NCBI RefSeq assembly: GCF_051020985.1
Contig: NC_135010.1
Span: 10,724,001-10,788,000, forward strand
Direction of reading: 5' to 3'
Source of the DNA: Nomia melanderi
Taxonomy: Eukaryota > Arthropoda > Insecta > Hymenoptera > Halictidae
DNA length: 64,000 nt
Part shown: one piece after another, positions 24,066-36,021 of the stretch
Numbering within the stretch: the stretch's first letter is position 1
Layout: each line of letters opens with the position of its first letter
The notes under the pieces: generated by a model
What the model was told of the DNA's origin: nothing
The model's input: the letters and a program-made list of their open reading frames with translations, nothing else
Database searches by the model: none
Translations under genes and position numbers: made by a program

Positions 24066-24493
24066 TTAACCCTTAGCACTCCAGACTGTTTCGTAATCTA
24101 TCAGCAACTGCAACTAATTCTTATAGTATTCCTAGCGAAAATGAGGAATGCTATATTCCTTCGATCATTTATTTTCCTTCTTAGTACAAAATTTGGATAT
24201 GTGGAAGATCTAATAATTTTACGAGCATTTGATACGATTGAAATGTAATCGCTATGAATATTATAGTAATAGATTATTTTCGGTTTAAGACATTCATTAT
24301 AGTATTCAAGCGAAACTATTTACTTTCAAAATCATTTCGAATGTTCAGTGCTTTGAAGATATCAATGACTATGAAACAGGAAATCTGAAACCAGTCATTG
24401 TGACTGGTACGGTAGTTCTAGTGTTAAGATTCATTAAAATGTTTAGTATTATAACTGATGCAATATTGGAGGCTACAGAGTTCAAAGGGTTAA
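24066..24493. mobile_element. Composite TTAA element: A-like ends with a family E terminus inside
   Basis: The outer ends are TTAACCCTTAGCACTC (24066) and GAGTTCAAAGGGTTAA (ending 24493). Inside, at 24391-24427, a family E right end occurs: palindrome CCAGTCATTGTGACTGG, then TACGGTAGTTCTAGTG and TTAA (24424-24427). No matching left E end is clear, so this may be a nested insertion with one end overwritten. Confidence 0.65.
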
Positions 24494-25439
24494 TCTGTTT
24501 TTATCCGTACGATATCAAACACGATCAACAAGTAACGATATTCTCGGCACGCGAACCGGAGACAGATTTCTGAAGAAACCTCTCGTATCCGAGGCAAAGC
24601 AGAATCTGCACAATAATCATCAGAATCAAGCAGAATTAAAATCAAGCGTACCCAGACGCGCAGCTATTCACGCGTCAATTTCGCCGCAATTAAGTGAAAC
24701 GACTTCAAGTAGACTCGTTGCCAGTTAAACGCGAATGACCCAGTTTTCGTGAAACCGTTGCCACCGGCCCGGCCGTTTCGTTCGAAGGAATAATTCTTCC
24801 TTCCACTTTCCTTTTCTTCTCTTTCTCTCTTTCTTTCTTTCTTTTAGTTCCTTTTTTTTCGGCGAAACGAAGGCGCAAAGTTTGCGGAAGTGACGGAGAA
24901 CGGGCCGGTCGTTTGAATTACTAGAATAATGGCGGACGTCTTCTCGTTCTTCTCCGCGACGATCGGCTCGGGCTGTTTGCGTTCTATTAACGATCGATCG
25001 GCCGGCTCCTTTGAGAACGCGTCGCGATAATAATCGCGCAGAGACGATTATGATTTATTGCCCGCCCCTTTTGCCGTTAATCGCCGACTACTTTGCTCCC
25101 GGCGGCCTAGTTTAGCGACGCCATCATAAAACAGACGTGTCTATTTCTAGAAGGAACTTTGAAGGTTCCTTTCCGCCTTTGATTTTCCCAGGTAATCAGC
25201 GGCCCGTCTGATTTTCTATCTTTAGAGATGGAAACCGGTCGCCTCTTTTCGCGTCCCACATATCCTCTTATGTTTCAATTTCCCGGCAGCTCCACTTCCA
25301 TGGAAATCAAAGAGAAACGCGGCTAGACCGAACCTCCTGCGTTCGTATCATCTTTCTTAACTTTGTTTTATGGTTACAGTATAGAACCAATTTCATAATT
25401 GATTTTGAAAGATTTCAATAGGCTCCAGAATTTCGCGTA
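24494..25439. other. Intronic sequence with pyrimidine tract 24794-24860
   Basis: The tract is CTTT/TTTC-rich and is followed by GC-rich sequence. No good acceptor-exon-donor arrangement for a known protein follows it on the plus strand. Confidence 0.45.
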
Positions 25440-25632
25440 TTAACCATTTGCACTCGAAAGTTTCTCACTTGAAATATTCAATACTTTCCAAGTAGACGTA
25501 GACAAGATCCTTCGAAATTAATTTATCAAGAAATCACGTAAATTAGGGAACAAAGCTACTTTCTTTCAATATTTCACGTATTCACGCAGTATACAAAGGT
25601 TAATGGTAAACACAAAAGTTTATAATTTTACT
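25440..25632 (+). mobile_element. Family A MITE, right end decayed
   Basis: It starts TTAACCATTTGCACTCGAAA (25440) and follows the family body (TTTCTCACTTGAAATATTCA, ACAAAGCTACTTT, CAATATTTCACGTATT). The right TIR is not recognisable. Confidence 0.75.
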
Positions 25633-26692
25633 GTATAAAAGAGCTAAAGTTGAACAGAGGTAGACTTAATCTCTCGTATTAACGTCATTTCTAACTCTAT
25701 TTCTTAATTATAATCTACCAGAGAAACTTGAAACACTCCAATAATCAGACAGTTCCATTTCTCGTATTAAAATCAAACAAGCGACTAATATCTAATCTCT
25801 TGCATTGGCAGTATTATTTTCTCATCGTCTCTCCTAGCATTATTTTCTGATCATAATATATTTTATCGTTTCCGATAAGAGAAGATTGAAGTGCAACAAT
25901 ATCATCCCCGAAAAAATAACTTCGATCCGGAGCAGCGTATCGCGCGAGCACGGGAACAAGCTATCGGAAAACAGACTAGCTATCGCGGTAGAAAAAACCC
26001 AACGGAATAATTCGCGTCTCGCGTCGGAACGCGCGCCGCGATACGAGTAATCGCGGTAACGCCGCGGAATATACGAAAAACAGGAGCAAAAAGGAAGCGC
26101 GCCGGTCTCGGTGTTTCCGCGGAACGCTGAAAAAATGAATGTATCTTTTTTCCTGCGCCGGGGAACGTCGACGATCGCGTCGCCGATTGGAAAACAAAGA
26201 GTTCCCGCAGCAATCGTACCGTCGATGTGTAAAATTATTAGGTCGTAACGTAAGCAAGCTTCTCTAAATAAATACACTGTGATTCAGAAAATTCAATTGT
26301 AATCGATTAACCTTTTCTGAAGAACTTATAGAAATCCTAGCTATTAAAAATAATTCTTTTCAATAGGATGTTACATTAATTGTCAACGTTTTAAATAGTA
26401 ACTATGCATCATTACTGTTCACATAATTAAATGTCTCGATTATAACTGTCGATTCTAGGTAGATTCGACTTCAAAGGTTCTTCAGTTGAAATCCTTTTTC
26501 TCTGTTTCAAGAAACTAATAGCGAAATATACAGAGCGCAGTTGAACTTGTTTACGTTACAGCAAAATATTTATCATTACGAAATTCCTGTGATCTACGAA
26601 TTTCCGCGCGAAGGCGTGCCACAAACGATAACTCTTATCGCGGCCGCGGAAATGCCCGCAGCCTGAATGCACGGTATCTGCGGCTTGTCTGT
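25633..26692. other. Intron 2 sequence next to the exon 2 donor
   Basis: The 145-residue minus frame at 25840-26277 is on the sfl strand, but its translation has no NDST motif, and I see no acceptor that would make it an exon. Confidence 0.5.
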
Positions 26693-26698
26693 ACTCAC

Positions 26699-26896
26699 TT
26701 GATTCGATTAGAGACGAGCAGTTCCGCGATGTTTTTGCCGAGCATCGAGTACAGCGTTTCCACGAACACCAACACCTTCGGGTCGGTTCTCAGACGCGCC
26801 TCGCTCCGGTGGTCCGGAGCGGACGGCAGCCTCGTTGCTTCCCTTAACGTCGAACACCTTATCAGTGGCTCCGGCCTAGTGTCCCGGTGAATCAGG
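26699..26896 (-). CDS. sfl: Coding exon 2 of NDST/sulfateless: stem and start of the N-deacetylase domain
   Basis: This 198-base exon completes Ser58, encodes residues 59-123 and gives two bases of codon 124 (Lys, as AA plus the next exon's first base). Residues 59-94 are an Arg/Pro-rich luminal stem. Residues 95-124 begin TDPKVLVFVETLYSMLGKNI and continue AELLVSNRIK. This matches the family signature found near residue 80-110 of vertebrate NDSTs (TDPLVLVFVES.YSQLG.....L..SRFK), the start of the N-deacetylase domain. Acceptor: TTTGATTACAG at 26907-26897. Donor: GTGAGT at 26698-26693. Both junctions are phase 2 and agree with exon 1. The catalytic deacetylase and sulfotransferase regions lie on exons beyond the left edge. 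The frame is intact, with no sign of a pseudogene. An NDST paralogue is possible in principle, but insects are known for a single NDST. Confidence 0.93.
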
Positions 26897-26969
26897 CTGT
26901 AATCAAATTAAGATCGTTGATAAACTGTCGCGCGAAGCAAAGAATTGAAGGAATTCAACTGTGTCGGAG

Positions 26970-27192
26970 TTAACCCTTTGCACTCCGAGAGTTTTCTACC
27001 GGAAATACCCGACACTTTCCGATGGGATGTAATTAACATTTCTTGAAACTGGCTTCACGAATCGTATATAAATTGAAGAGGCTGTTTTATTTTAATACTT
27101 CACATATTAATGAACATCACACGAAACTTAACATTAAATATTATACTAAATTTTTCTGTGCGAAATCGAGCCTATGGAGTGCAAAGGGTAAA
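26970..27192 (+). mobile_element. Family A MITE, 223 bases, 74 bases upstream of sfl exon 2
   Basis: It runs from TTAACCCTTTGCACTCCG (26970) to GGAGTGCAAAGGG plus TAAA (a mutated TTAA, 27189-27192). It lies in intron 1, 74 bases from the acceptor of exon 2, close enough to matter for branch point or pyrimidine tract selection. The body matches 30472-30674. Confidence 0.85.
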
Positions 27193-27850
27193 CACTTCAA
27201 CTTTAGTGATCAACGTTTGCCTTATATCTAAATGACAATTCATTTTCAAGAACTCAAACGTCAGCTACAATTCTCAATTTCTTACAGTAAACAAAAATCT
27301 GTAACAATTCCAAAATTCCATGAAACGAAACTTCGTTAATTTCGTATCATGAATGAATCCAACAATAGTATCTCTAATCAGTAAAAATAATGCCATTAGA
27401 AGAAATTGACATTTCGATCTAGTAACCTCTCAACGATCGCCTTGTATCTAACTGACAATTCCTTTTCAAAAACTCAAACGTTAGCTCCAATTCTCAATTT
27501 CTCCCAGTAAACAACAAAAATCTACAACAATTCCAATATTCCATAAAACGAAACTTCGTTAATTTCATATTATCAATAAATCCAACAGTATTATTTCTAA
27601 TCGGTAAATAATGCCATTAGAAGAAATCAACATTTCAATCTAGTAATCTCTCAACGTTTACATTACATTTAAACGACAATTCCTTCTCAAAAACTCAAAC
27701 GTTAGCTCCAACTCTCAATTTCCCCCAGGAAACAGCAAAAACCCATAACAATTCCGCGATTCTATAAAACGAAACTTCGCGAATGTCACATTATCAGTGA
27801 CTCCAACAACATTATCTCTAATCGGCGAAAGATAATGCCATTAGAGGAGA
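27193..27850. repeat. Tandem triplication, about 221-base period
   Basis: Units are aligned by CAACGTTTGCC at 27211, CAACGATCGCC at 27431 and CAACGTTTACA at 27652 (periods 220 and 221). All share AACTCAAACGT(C/T)AGCT, AAACGAAACTTCG and TAATGCCATTAGA. The first unit starts directly at the edge of the preceding MITE, so the MITE probably inserted into the array. Confidence 0.9.
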
Positions 27851-28749
27851 ATAATAGAAATTCCGGACCCAGCGTGATCCTCCTCCGAGCGAATCCACTT
27901 GCTCGCTAACCAACTTTTCACAAAGGATTAAATCAAAGTTAATCTCGCGGATCTGGGATCAATAACCCATCCCCCGCGTTTTCGACCCACTCGTCGGACG
28001 AAGACGCCGAAAAGCGAAAATCCCGCGGAGAGAGCCCGGCGCCGAAAATCGTTCCAACTAATGCAATTAAGATCGCATCCCGATCTTCGGCCGGGACTGA
28101 TCCCTTTGTCCGAGTTCGGCTGGCAGCGTGACTAAAAGCACTGTAAATCGACGTCGCGTCGCGCTGGCCCGGTTCGGCCCGACGTTATATAATCCCCCCG
28201 GGGGGGATGCGCAAGAAGTGGCTCAAGTATCCCAAGTATTCGGAGTTCGCGGCGGTGAATGCGGCCCGCGAAGTGTACCGCCGGCCGCATACTTTCCGCG
28301 GCGTTCCCTTTCAGGGGAAAAGTTCGCGGCAAGTTCGCGCCAGACCCGGCACAAAAGGTCCAATTTGAATTTCATACCGGCGATTATGGATGTAGATTTC
28401 GAACGGCGACTCCCGATCGTCCGCCCGGAACCGCTCGAGGCTCCCGCGGTTTCCGGGCTCGGGAACGCCGCCGACGTTTCGGCGGAGCCGCGAACGACCT
28501 ACGCGCACGCGAAGTCGGCCGTGAATGTCGGCTGGAAGATCGAATCTCTGGCGATTCCGAGGAGATTCGATCGGCGGAGATTTTCAGGTTTTCATCGCGA
28601 TGGACGGGAAATTTCGGTGTTCGGATTCTTGAAGATACTTTGATGAAGATACAGCGACGGAGGTTTCGGGTGGAATTGTGAAATGGAGTATTGATTGCTT
28701 CTGTATGGTTGATATTGACTTGAAAATGCGACTATAGAGTGGAGATGAT
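27851..28749. other. Unique intronic sequence, GC-rich
   Basis: The 171-residue plus frame at 28128-28643 begins at a GTG, not an ATG, and overlaps another plus and a minus frame. No protein family was recognised. Confidence 0.5.
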
Positions 28750-29012
28750 TTAACCCTCTGTGGGCACAATTTTTGTACATACTTATAACAAAACCTATGC
28801 AGTACAAAATTATTATTAATTATTCGATAGCTTCGATACTTTCATCAAACGAATATATCTTCTAACTTTCAAATTACAACGACATTAAACTTAAAAGCCT
28901 AAGTTAACTGATTACTCAATTTCACCACTTTGACTGCACAACGAAATAAATCAACGAGATGCCAATATACTAATATGTGACTTCGAAGTTACATAAGCCT
29001 ACAGAGGGTTAA
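28750..29012 (+). mobile_element. Family D MITE, 263 bases
   Basis: TTAACCCTCTGTGGGCAC (28750) pairs with GCCTACAGAGGGTTAA (ending 29012). A near-perfect palindrome, TGTGACTTCGAAGTTACA, lies at 28976-28993, just inside the right TIR. It is the only copy of this family in the window. Confidence 0.85.
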
Positions 29013-30471
29013 TTTGTGATCGACGCGTTTTTGGTTTGTCTCTAATTATCGTTAGTTTGTCGGAGATAATTACGGGAATATGGTTACTAATGTACAAGAT
29101 GGCAGAGGGATGATTATACCGCTATTCGTCGCGTCGGTAATTAATGGAAACGTTTATCTTCGATTAGTGGCTGATAGCGAGCATTATCGCGCTAAAGGTG
29201 TGAATTACCATGAATTCCGTAAATAGGGCGGCGGGGCTTAAGGGAGGCGCGGCGCTGAAAGTTCGGAAACTCCATCGGCTTACGCCGGACAGCACGGTAA
29301 CAAGTTTTAAGATCGACGTTCACTAACAACTGCGGATCCACCTTAACGAACGGGATTACAGTTTCCTAGGTGCGTTCGCGCAGGTGTAACAACGTCGATG
29401 CATTATGCGCGAGCAATTAACGCGTCGTCGTCGACGAGATTTTACACTGTAAACCATTGACCAACGACCCTCCGGAAGTTCCGGTGGGCCAATCGATAAA
29501 CCGTGCACGGTATTTCCAATTAACTGACGTTTCGCTAGGGAATCAAGTACAAAAAGAAGTTCCACGATACAAATCATTACAACATTTTAAACTGTTGACG
29601 CAATGAATCTACTTCGGTGCTCGATTGATCTTACTTCGAACGCTGGAGTATCTGCAACGATAAACAGCCGTAAATTCGAGTATGCTTAAGGTTCGTTCGT
29701 ATCGATACGAGATCCCGAGTCGCTTTAGCCGCAGCTGTCTCGGACACTTCCAATTTGACCAAGTGTTAAGTTCGCGAAAGCAACGGTGTACCCTTGAAAA
29801 GAGTTAAATTGCGTTTCATTTGGAGAGCGGAGTGGAAGGTAACAGTTGAAAGCTTGAAAGAGTCGATTAAGAAACATGTAATTAATCGTGCGCAGGTGAT
29901 TTAGATTTTGCAAGGGGCCCGAGCAGCGTCGGATAGCCGTGCGATCCGCGGGCCAGGGCCTCCGGGAGTTGCCGCTGAAGCCTGTGATCTCGAAGGTATA
30001 TCAGAGACGTTAATTCCACCTACGCAACGGGATTAAGGATGAAAGGAGCGCTTTGGAGGACGGCTGAAAGGGCGCATTCCTGCGAAGCTCCCAGCGACAC
30101 GGGAACAGGATTCTTTTTCATCGTTTTTAAAGCGGATCCCTTTTACCCGGTTCTTTGGGACACTCGGGATTATCGGTAATCGTAAAAATGCCGTCAGATT
30201 TATGCCGAGTGGAGCAATCCGTCGCTTTGTGCGACCCGAGAGAAAGGGACGCTATCTCGTCGTCTACAAGGAGTTGATCCTCATTATACGAAAAAACGTC
30301 CGTACCTGCAGACCCAGCGCTGACGCTGGGAACACGTCTGAGTCCCGAGGAAACTGACCTAGCGGATCGATGCCGCGACGAATATTCCACGGTCCCGCGA
30401 TCGCGGAATAACGAGGAAACGCGACGACCGTCTGCGTTAATGTTATCGAGGGAAACTCACTTGCGGGGCAA
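29013..30471. other. Unique intronic sequence, no feature seen
   Basis: Several minus-strand frames (29356-29577, 30127-30608) were read; none carries a recognisable domain. No RNA gene or repeat was found. Confidence 0.5.
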
Positions 30472-30674
30472 TTAACCCTTTGCACTCCGAGTGTTTTCTG
30501 CCAAAAGTACCTAACACTTTCCGATGAAATGTAGTTAACACTTCTTGAAACTGGCTTCAGAAATCGTACATAAATTGAAGAAAGAGGCTGTTTTTTTAAA
30601 TATTTCACATATTAATGCATCACTCGAAGTTTAACATTAAATATTATACTCAAAATTTTTCTGCGTCAAATCTT
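30472..30674 (+). mobile_element. Family A MITE, right TIR lost
   Basis: It starts TTAACCCTTTGCACTCCGAG. The body is almost the same as 26970-27192 (CACTTTCCGATG, CTTCTTGAAACTGGCTTCA, TAAATTGAAG) and ends near CTGCGTCAAATCTT. An A2 MITE begins 20 bases later. Confidence 0.8.
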
Positions 30675-30693
30675 ATTTCTGCGAGAAACTGAT

Positions 30694-30899
30694 TTAACCC
30701 TTTGCGGACGAAAATTCTTCGAAACATGCAAAACCTTCAACATATAAAGCTAAATTACAGATCAATTGATTAATTGATAGAAGAGGAAACTACGGTCTGA
30801 CCTCTTCCTGTTTAATTAAATCGTTTGTTCGCGAGTTAGTCTTCCAGATATGAATATTTCATCTTATAGAAATGCCGACATCCGCCTGCAAAGGGTTAA
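30694..30899 (+). mobile_element. Family A2 MITE, complete, 206 bases
   Basis: It runs from TTAACCCTTTGCGGACGAAA to CCGCCTGCAAAGGGTTAA. It is the clearest member of this sub-family in the window. Confidence 0.85.
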
Positions 30900-31183
30900 A
30901 TATAAATTTTCATTTACTATCATTTAAATTTGATTGTTCTGTAGATCGATCGTCGAAGTTGAAACTGAAAGTATCTTATGTTAATGCAATTTCTGTTGCA
31001 TTCTACTGCACTTCGTTAGACTTCTTTGGATTTAATACGTTTGACGTCCTCTACTTCGTTATATTTGTTTAGATTTACTTTTCTCGACTACTCTACTTCT
31101 CTACACTTTCCTACATTAACCTTCTTCCACTTTTGTTACATTTGCTACTTTCCACTACCATACCTCTCTACAATGTTTCTCAT

Positions 31184-31388
31184 TTAACTCTTTGCGGTCG
31201 GGACTTTTCGAAACTTATGAGAACTTGTCCACGAAAACATTGAATTACGTATCGAAGTCTTAAACACAAGAAAAAACGAAAACCACGTATCTACCTCTCG
31301 TTATTTGAACAATTAAATTATTCATTTGCATCTTTCGAATTCAAATATAAAAGCTCGGAGTCGCCATTATTCGAGCGCAAACGGTTAA
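31184..31388 (+). mobile_element. Family A2 MITE, complete, 205 bases
   Basis: It runs from TTAACTCTTTGCGGTCGGGA to CGAGCGCAAACGGTTAA. Length and layout match 30694-30899; the ends have drifted. Confidence 0.8.
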
Positions 31389-31848
31389 CCAATTCTATCC
31401 CTTCCACCGTACACCCCACTTCGCCGCGATACTTTCGTCACCAGTTTCCCCGATTCCTCGAACGCATAATCATCAATGATAGCGTTCACATTGACCGAAT
31501 TCCGAACGTCGGTAACAGTTACGCGACGAGGGAAGGGGGCCGTCACGGTGAAGATTACGTCATCGGAGGGCCGATCGCGACGATGAAGTCCCCGAAATGG
31601 TCGGAATCACGGGCCAAGAGACGGCGGTCCATTAAACGCCGCGCCGGACGGATCGAAGGGTCACTTTGATGCCGAAAACGGCGAAAGGGAGAAAGCAAAC
31701 GGAACGCGGCTCGAGGTAACATCAATTAAGGTAGAAAGCAGCGAGCGATCGATCATCGACGGTAATAAAGAGCTTCCGCCGGGGTGAAACGCTCCGCGTG
31801 CACGCGCGTGTCCCATTTAACGGGATCAGAGCTCTCCTCGGTTCGCTT

Positions 31849-31920
31849 CGTATCGTGCCGTATCGTATCGTATCGTATCGTATCGTATCGTATCGTATCG
31901 TATCGTATCGTATCGCATCG
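31849..31920. repeat. TATCG pentanucleotide microsatellite
   Basis: Eleven perfect TATCG units at 31861-31915, flanked by degenerate units (TATCGTGCCG before, CATCG after). Open frames across it are artefacts of a repeat period not divisible by three. Confidence 0.97.
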
Positions 31921-32269
31921 CCGGCGCACGGGATTCAAATATCTCTCGGTGTCGAAACATCCAGGCGGCTAGGAAAGGATAGGTCGGCGCGTACATACGC
32001 GGCGCGGAGATTGTTGGCTTGGGACTCCATGTCTGATATCGTGCGCCAGAGTAAATAGTCGGCGGAAACGGTTAAAGTAAAAATAAGTGCGACTTCCAGG
32101 AAAGATAATTCCTCGTGGAATCGTTCCTGGACGAGCGGAATTCCGATGTAGAATCATTTCTGATAATCACGGGATGAAGAGGGTAGACGTGCGGATAGTA
32201 GCAAACGCTTATTTTCTGGGAGATTGTTCTTTGGATTTAAGCGTTGAGTTTAATTTGAGACGCAAGTGT

Positions 32270-32517
32270 TTAACCGTTTGACTGCTGACAAAATTCCTGC
32301 TGAAATTGCGAAGAGCGCGATAGCGCTCTTTCGTTATGCCAAGAAAATGAATTAAAACGAATTTAAGTAAATATGTGATATTTTTAAAAATTTTTGTCGT
32401 TGCAATGCAATGTGAGTTTGTCGTATGAAAAGTGTTTTCCATTTTTTCCCATACACGCAATTAGTGCCGCAGTTTTGGCATATGACCGAAAAAGTCCGTC
32501 AGCAGCCAAACGGTTAA
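32270..32517. mobile_element. Family C MITE, 248 bases
   Basis: TTAACCGTTTGACTGCTGAC (32270) pairs with GTCAGCAGCCAAACGGTTAA (ending 32517), a TIR of about 20 bases. A perfect stem-loop, AAGAGCGC GATA GCGCTCTT, lies at 32311-32330, about 40 bases inside the left end. The ends are well preserved, so this copy may be relatively young. Confidence 0.9.
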
Positions 32518-35500
32518 GTGCTGTGATTGGTGGTTGGATCAGGGAGGAATCGATCGATTGATATGTTTGGGACTGATGGGAAGAATTCAAGGGTGAATGT
32601 CACTTTGAAAAGTGCATGGGAATAACAGTATTGGAAACTACAGCGTTGCATTGGGAAAACAGTTGAATTTTGATGAATAATTAGGATTCGTTCAGTTTGG
32701 GAACTAGACTCTAATCATTATTTAGATTTATGATTACAGATTTATCAGTGTTACGGATATGTTGCTACGGATGTATTACTATACATTTATTAGTAGCTTC
32801 CGTTTGCCACTGCAGATTCATTGGTATTTAAATTTATAATAAATACAGTATCAGAAAATATCTACCACAGGTAATTCGCCGAGCATCCAGCGAGCGTTCC
32901 GTGGCCACGTTGCAAGACTGGGACAGATTTCAGGCCATCAGGCCGCAAGGCAGACAAGGGCTCGCGGCAAGAATCATTCAGGCAGCGCGTTCGCCATTAC
33001 CGCGGAAGATTATCGGGCATAGCAGAGCGCTGCGAGCCCCGAAGCGTTATCATAAATTCGTATTAAGTCTATCCGCGCGTCGCTGCGCCTCTGGCCAATA
33101 GGAACGCGGAATTTAGGTCAGATGGCATCCTCTAATAAGCCCGCGCGCTAATAGGCTTACTTCGGGCATGCAGCCATGCCGTGATGCACGATAGGATGAC
33201 GTTCCGTATCTCTCGGACCAGATTACCAGCGTACTCGAAAGCTTATATGTGAGAACACGCGCCATGGATCTTTCCGGGCGACGCGGGCGCAGCTTTTACG
33301 AGCCCGGCGACAGTTCCTTTAATCGAGTTCAAGACGCGCCACGTTCACCTGGCCGAACCGCACCGCAACGCTCAACGAACCCGACGACACTTCGTCATCA
33401 TCGCGACCGCTTCCATCTGAAACTTTACTACCGACGACAGCCAAGAAACCGAGGAGAATTGCTTCAACGAGAGTGGACTGACGCTCCTGATCGGATTTGA
33501 TGAGTTAATTGGGAGTCAAGGGTTAGGGGATCGGGAACAGCTATTTTTACGAGAGTTATGATTGATATGTGAGCCTTGGGAATGGATATGATACTGTTTT
33601 ATCTTGGAAGCACGAGCAATTTACGGAGGATTAACAATAAAAGATGGAAAAGTTCGAGGACTAGCAAAGTAGCGAGTTGTAATTGACGTTTGAAGCCCGG
33701 GAAGCTCGAAGACGAGTACAGCCGAGTAAAGGACTAATAATATTGTAAAACGAAAGTTAGAGGACAGGAAAATAGCGGAATTCTACTGCGACCGAACTCC
33801 GAAGAGCGCAAAACCAAACAGAAACTACCCGGAACTCGATTGGACGAGGTTTAATCGGCGATAGCTGCAGCGTTAAAGCGTTTTGACGAAGCTCGAGCGT
33901 CACCTTAAGGAGTCTATGCAGGTCTAATGGATGAATGGAATTATTCAGAGCGCAGTTCGCGGGATTCGACGCTTTGGCTAACGGCGTCGACCTCGATCGT
34001 ATGATTATTTAAGGCAAGGTATACCCGAGCCGTACCTGCGCCCAGGTTACATCAACATCCTTGTAAATCCCTGCTAAGAGATCCTCTACAGCCGGGTTAC
34101 GTCGAGCTCGCTCGTTAACTTCGCTGCATCTCGTGAATAACGCACGGCCGAGGATACGTGTTCCTCGGCGGGAAGGTATTCCCGATTGTGTCGGGCCCCG
34201 GCCCGATTAAAATTCAGGCGGAGCGATATGGAAACCCACTTCCTGTCTTCGGAGCCTCCAGCGACAGAATGGGGAAACTTGCGAACTTCTTCGAACACTT
34301 CAATGCTTACTTTCTTTCAAACTACTATCGGATGGTCTAGGATTATTACGAATAGAATGAAAATTACAATATCATTCAGTAATTATTAGTTAGAATTATT
34401 CTTTTATTACGATCACAGCTGCCATGAATATTCCAGACTACAAAATCTGCGATACAAAATCCTATGATTCACGACACAAAGGCGAGGCAACCAGACACCT
34501 AACACAATTTCCCGAAGAAGGCTCCCTCGAATCCGATTTCGAGTCTACGCGAGTCACCCGCAGTCGTCCATCTTTTATCGAATATTCTAATCCAGAGAGC
34601 GAACGCGAGGAAGACACGCGAAAGGGAGCCCCGGAACGGCGGGGCGCTAATAAAGGCCCGCGAAGGGTGACGCGAGCCCCTCGAGGAGCAATTTTAGATT
34701 ACGGCCGCCATTGTCGCCTATCAACAGCCGATTAAATTACACCGAGAATTGCCTCGAACGTGGCGGAACGGAAGACAGCCGTAGAACCGGAGAGCGAGAG
34801 AGAGGGCGAAGGGAATCGCCTCGAATTACCGCCTCATATAACAGGGCCTCGTACTTTTCGTGCGGATAATCGAATTACGCCCGAGGCGTTCCCTCTTTCC
34901 TCGCCTTTTCCCTCGTTCCTTCGACGAAACGCGGCTGCCGGCTCGACGGAGCCCTCCCCGACGCGTGAAACGGCGATCCGTCGATTCGACGCGGCCTCCA
35001 AACGCGCGGAAAACGCGATGAAGAGGCTGAGAGTTCCCGAAACTACTGTCTCGTCGAGTTTGCGGCTCGTGAGAGGCCGAGATTCCTCGCGGAACTCGAA
35101 AGGCGAATATCCCAGCTGATAGACACACGGGAATGCGGAAGTTCCCGCGGGAACAATTTTTATTCGTTGAACTGGCTTCGCGCGGAGTTCTTGCCTCCAG
35201 TGTAATTTGAAGTCGAGGCATGATAAGGCGACGAGGGGTGGCTGTTCGAGAGGGGATTTTATGTTCGCGCTTTGTAGCTTTCGGTACGGTCGCTTTTGAT
35301 TGTAGGGTACTCGTTTATTGCCGGTTCTTCGTGTGCACGGGGTTTTCTGTTTGGAGGAGTTTCAATGGAGGGCAACTTTCTGGAAAAATTGAGTGGAGGG
35401 AAAGTGTATGGGGTTGACTCTTTGCGAGTGGAATATTTCGCTCTGCGTAGGATGTGGAGAGTTGTACGTGTGAGTTTGATTCTGTTGAACTAGGAGATCG

Positions 35501-35565
35501 ACGTTGCTTGTGTTTTATATTAAAAAATACTAGTTACGATGATAATTACAGTAATAATGTAGTAA
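32518..35565. other. Unique intronic sequence, no gene seen
   Basis: GC-richer blocks lie at 32880-33490 and 34600-35120. Frames there (for example 34424-34735 and 34760-35119) are Arg/Glu/Pro-rich translations without domains. The frame at 34826-35221 overlaps them on the opposite strand, which argues for a composition effect. Confidence 0.5.
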
Positions 35566-36021
35566 AGCGAGGGGAAACCGACGAGGCTTCCTCTGTCCCG
35601 GATATTAGGCGCGAGCGAGTTTATGATATGGACAAAGCTGGCTCGAGTTTTTGAATCTTCGAGGAATCCTTGGGATAAGAGAATATATAGAATAATTAAT
35701 AAAAGAATAATTCTATTTTAGGGTATGAACCTATTAGCTTATTATATTTAGCTTATTTATATATAATTTTATATTTATTAATGTATTTAAATGAAATTAA
35801 AGCATAGTACAACTTAAATTTCTATTTAATAAAATAAACCCTCCTAAATTTGATTAAATTTATGATTTAAATACGTACAAAATTGTTTTTTTCAATGTTA
35901 TTTATCGACGTTATTCGATGAATTTTTATATTTGAATGAATTAAGGTGGTTGAGTGAATTTAGGACGAGGATTCTGGGAGCTTGATATTTCGATGGAATG
36001 ATTAGGTTGTTTTAGTTGTTA
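35566..36021 (+). repeat. Dispersed repeat, copy split by an AT-rich insertion
   Basis: It is collinear with 6671-6890 but interrupted between about 35685 and 35950 by some 265 bases of very AT-rich sequence that the other copy lacks. The insertion has no clear TIR or TTAA pair and contains several AATTAAT-type strings. Confidence 0.8.

Larger units (their letters stand above)
1..26698 (-). other. sfl intron 2, 5' part (continues past the window)
   Basis: It starts at donor GTGAGT (26698-26693). The next exon should continue the conserved region with the motif seen in all NDSTs around WNRELLDKYC. I looked for that motif on the minus strand between 1 and 26690 and did not find it. The intron is therefore at least 26.7 kb long, unless a short exon was missed. 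It contains a decayed piggyBac copy, LTR-like sequence and several tandem duplications. Confidence 0.7.

Noticed and set aside
25840..26277. 145-residue minus-strand frame just downstream of sfl exon 2
   Set aside because: It is on the right strand for the next sfl exon, but the translation lacks NDST motifs and no acceptor and donor pair fits.
28128..28643. 171-residue plus-strand open frame close to a MITE
   Set aside because: It opens on GTG, lies in GC-rich DNA with open frames in other registers, and resembles no family.
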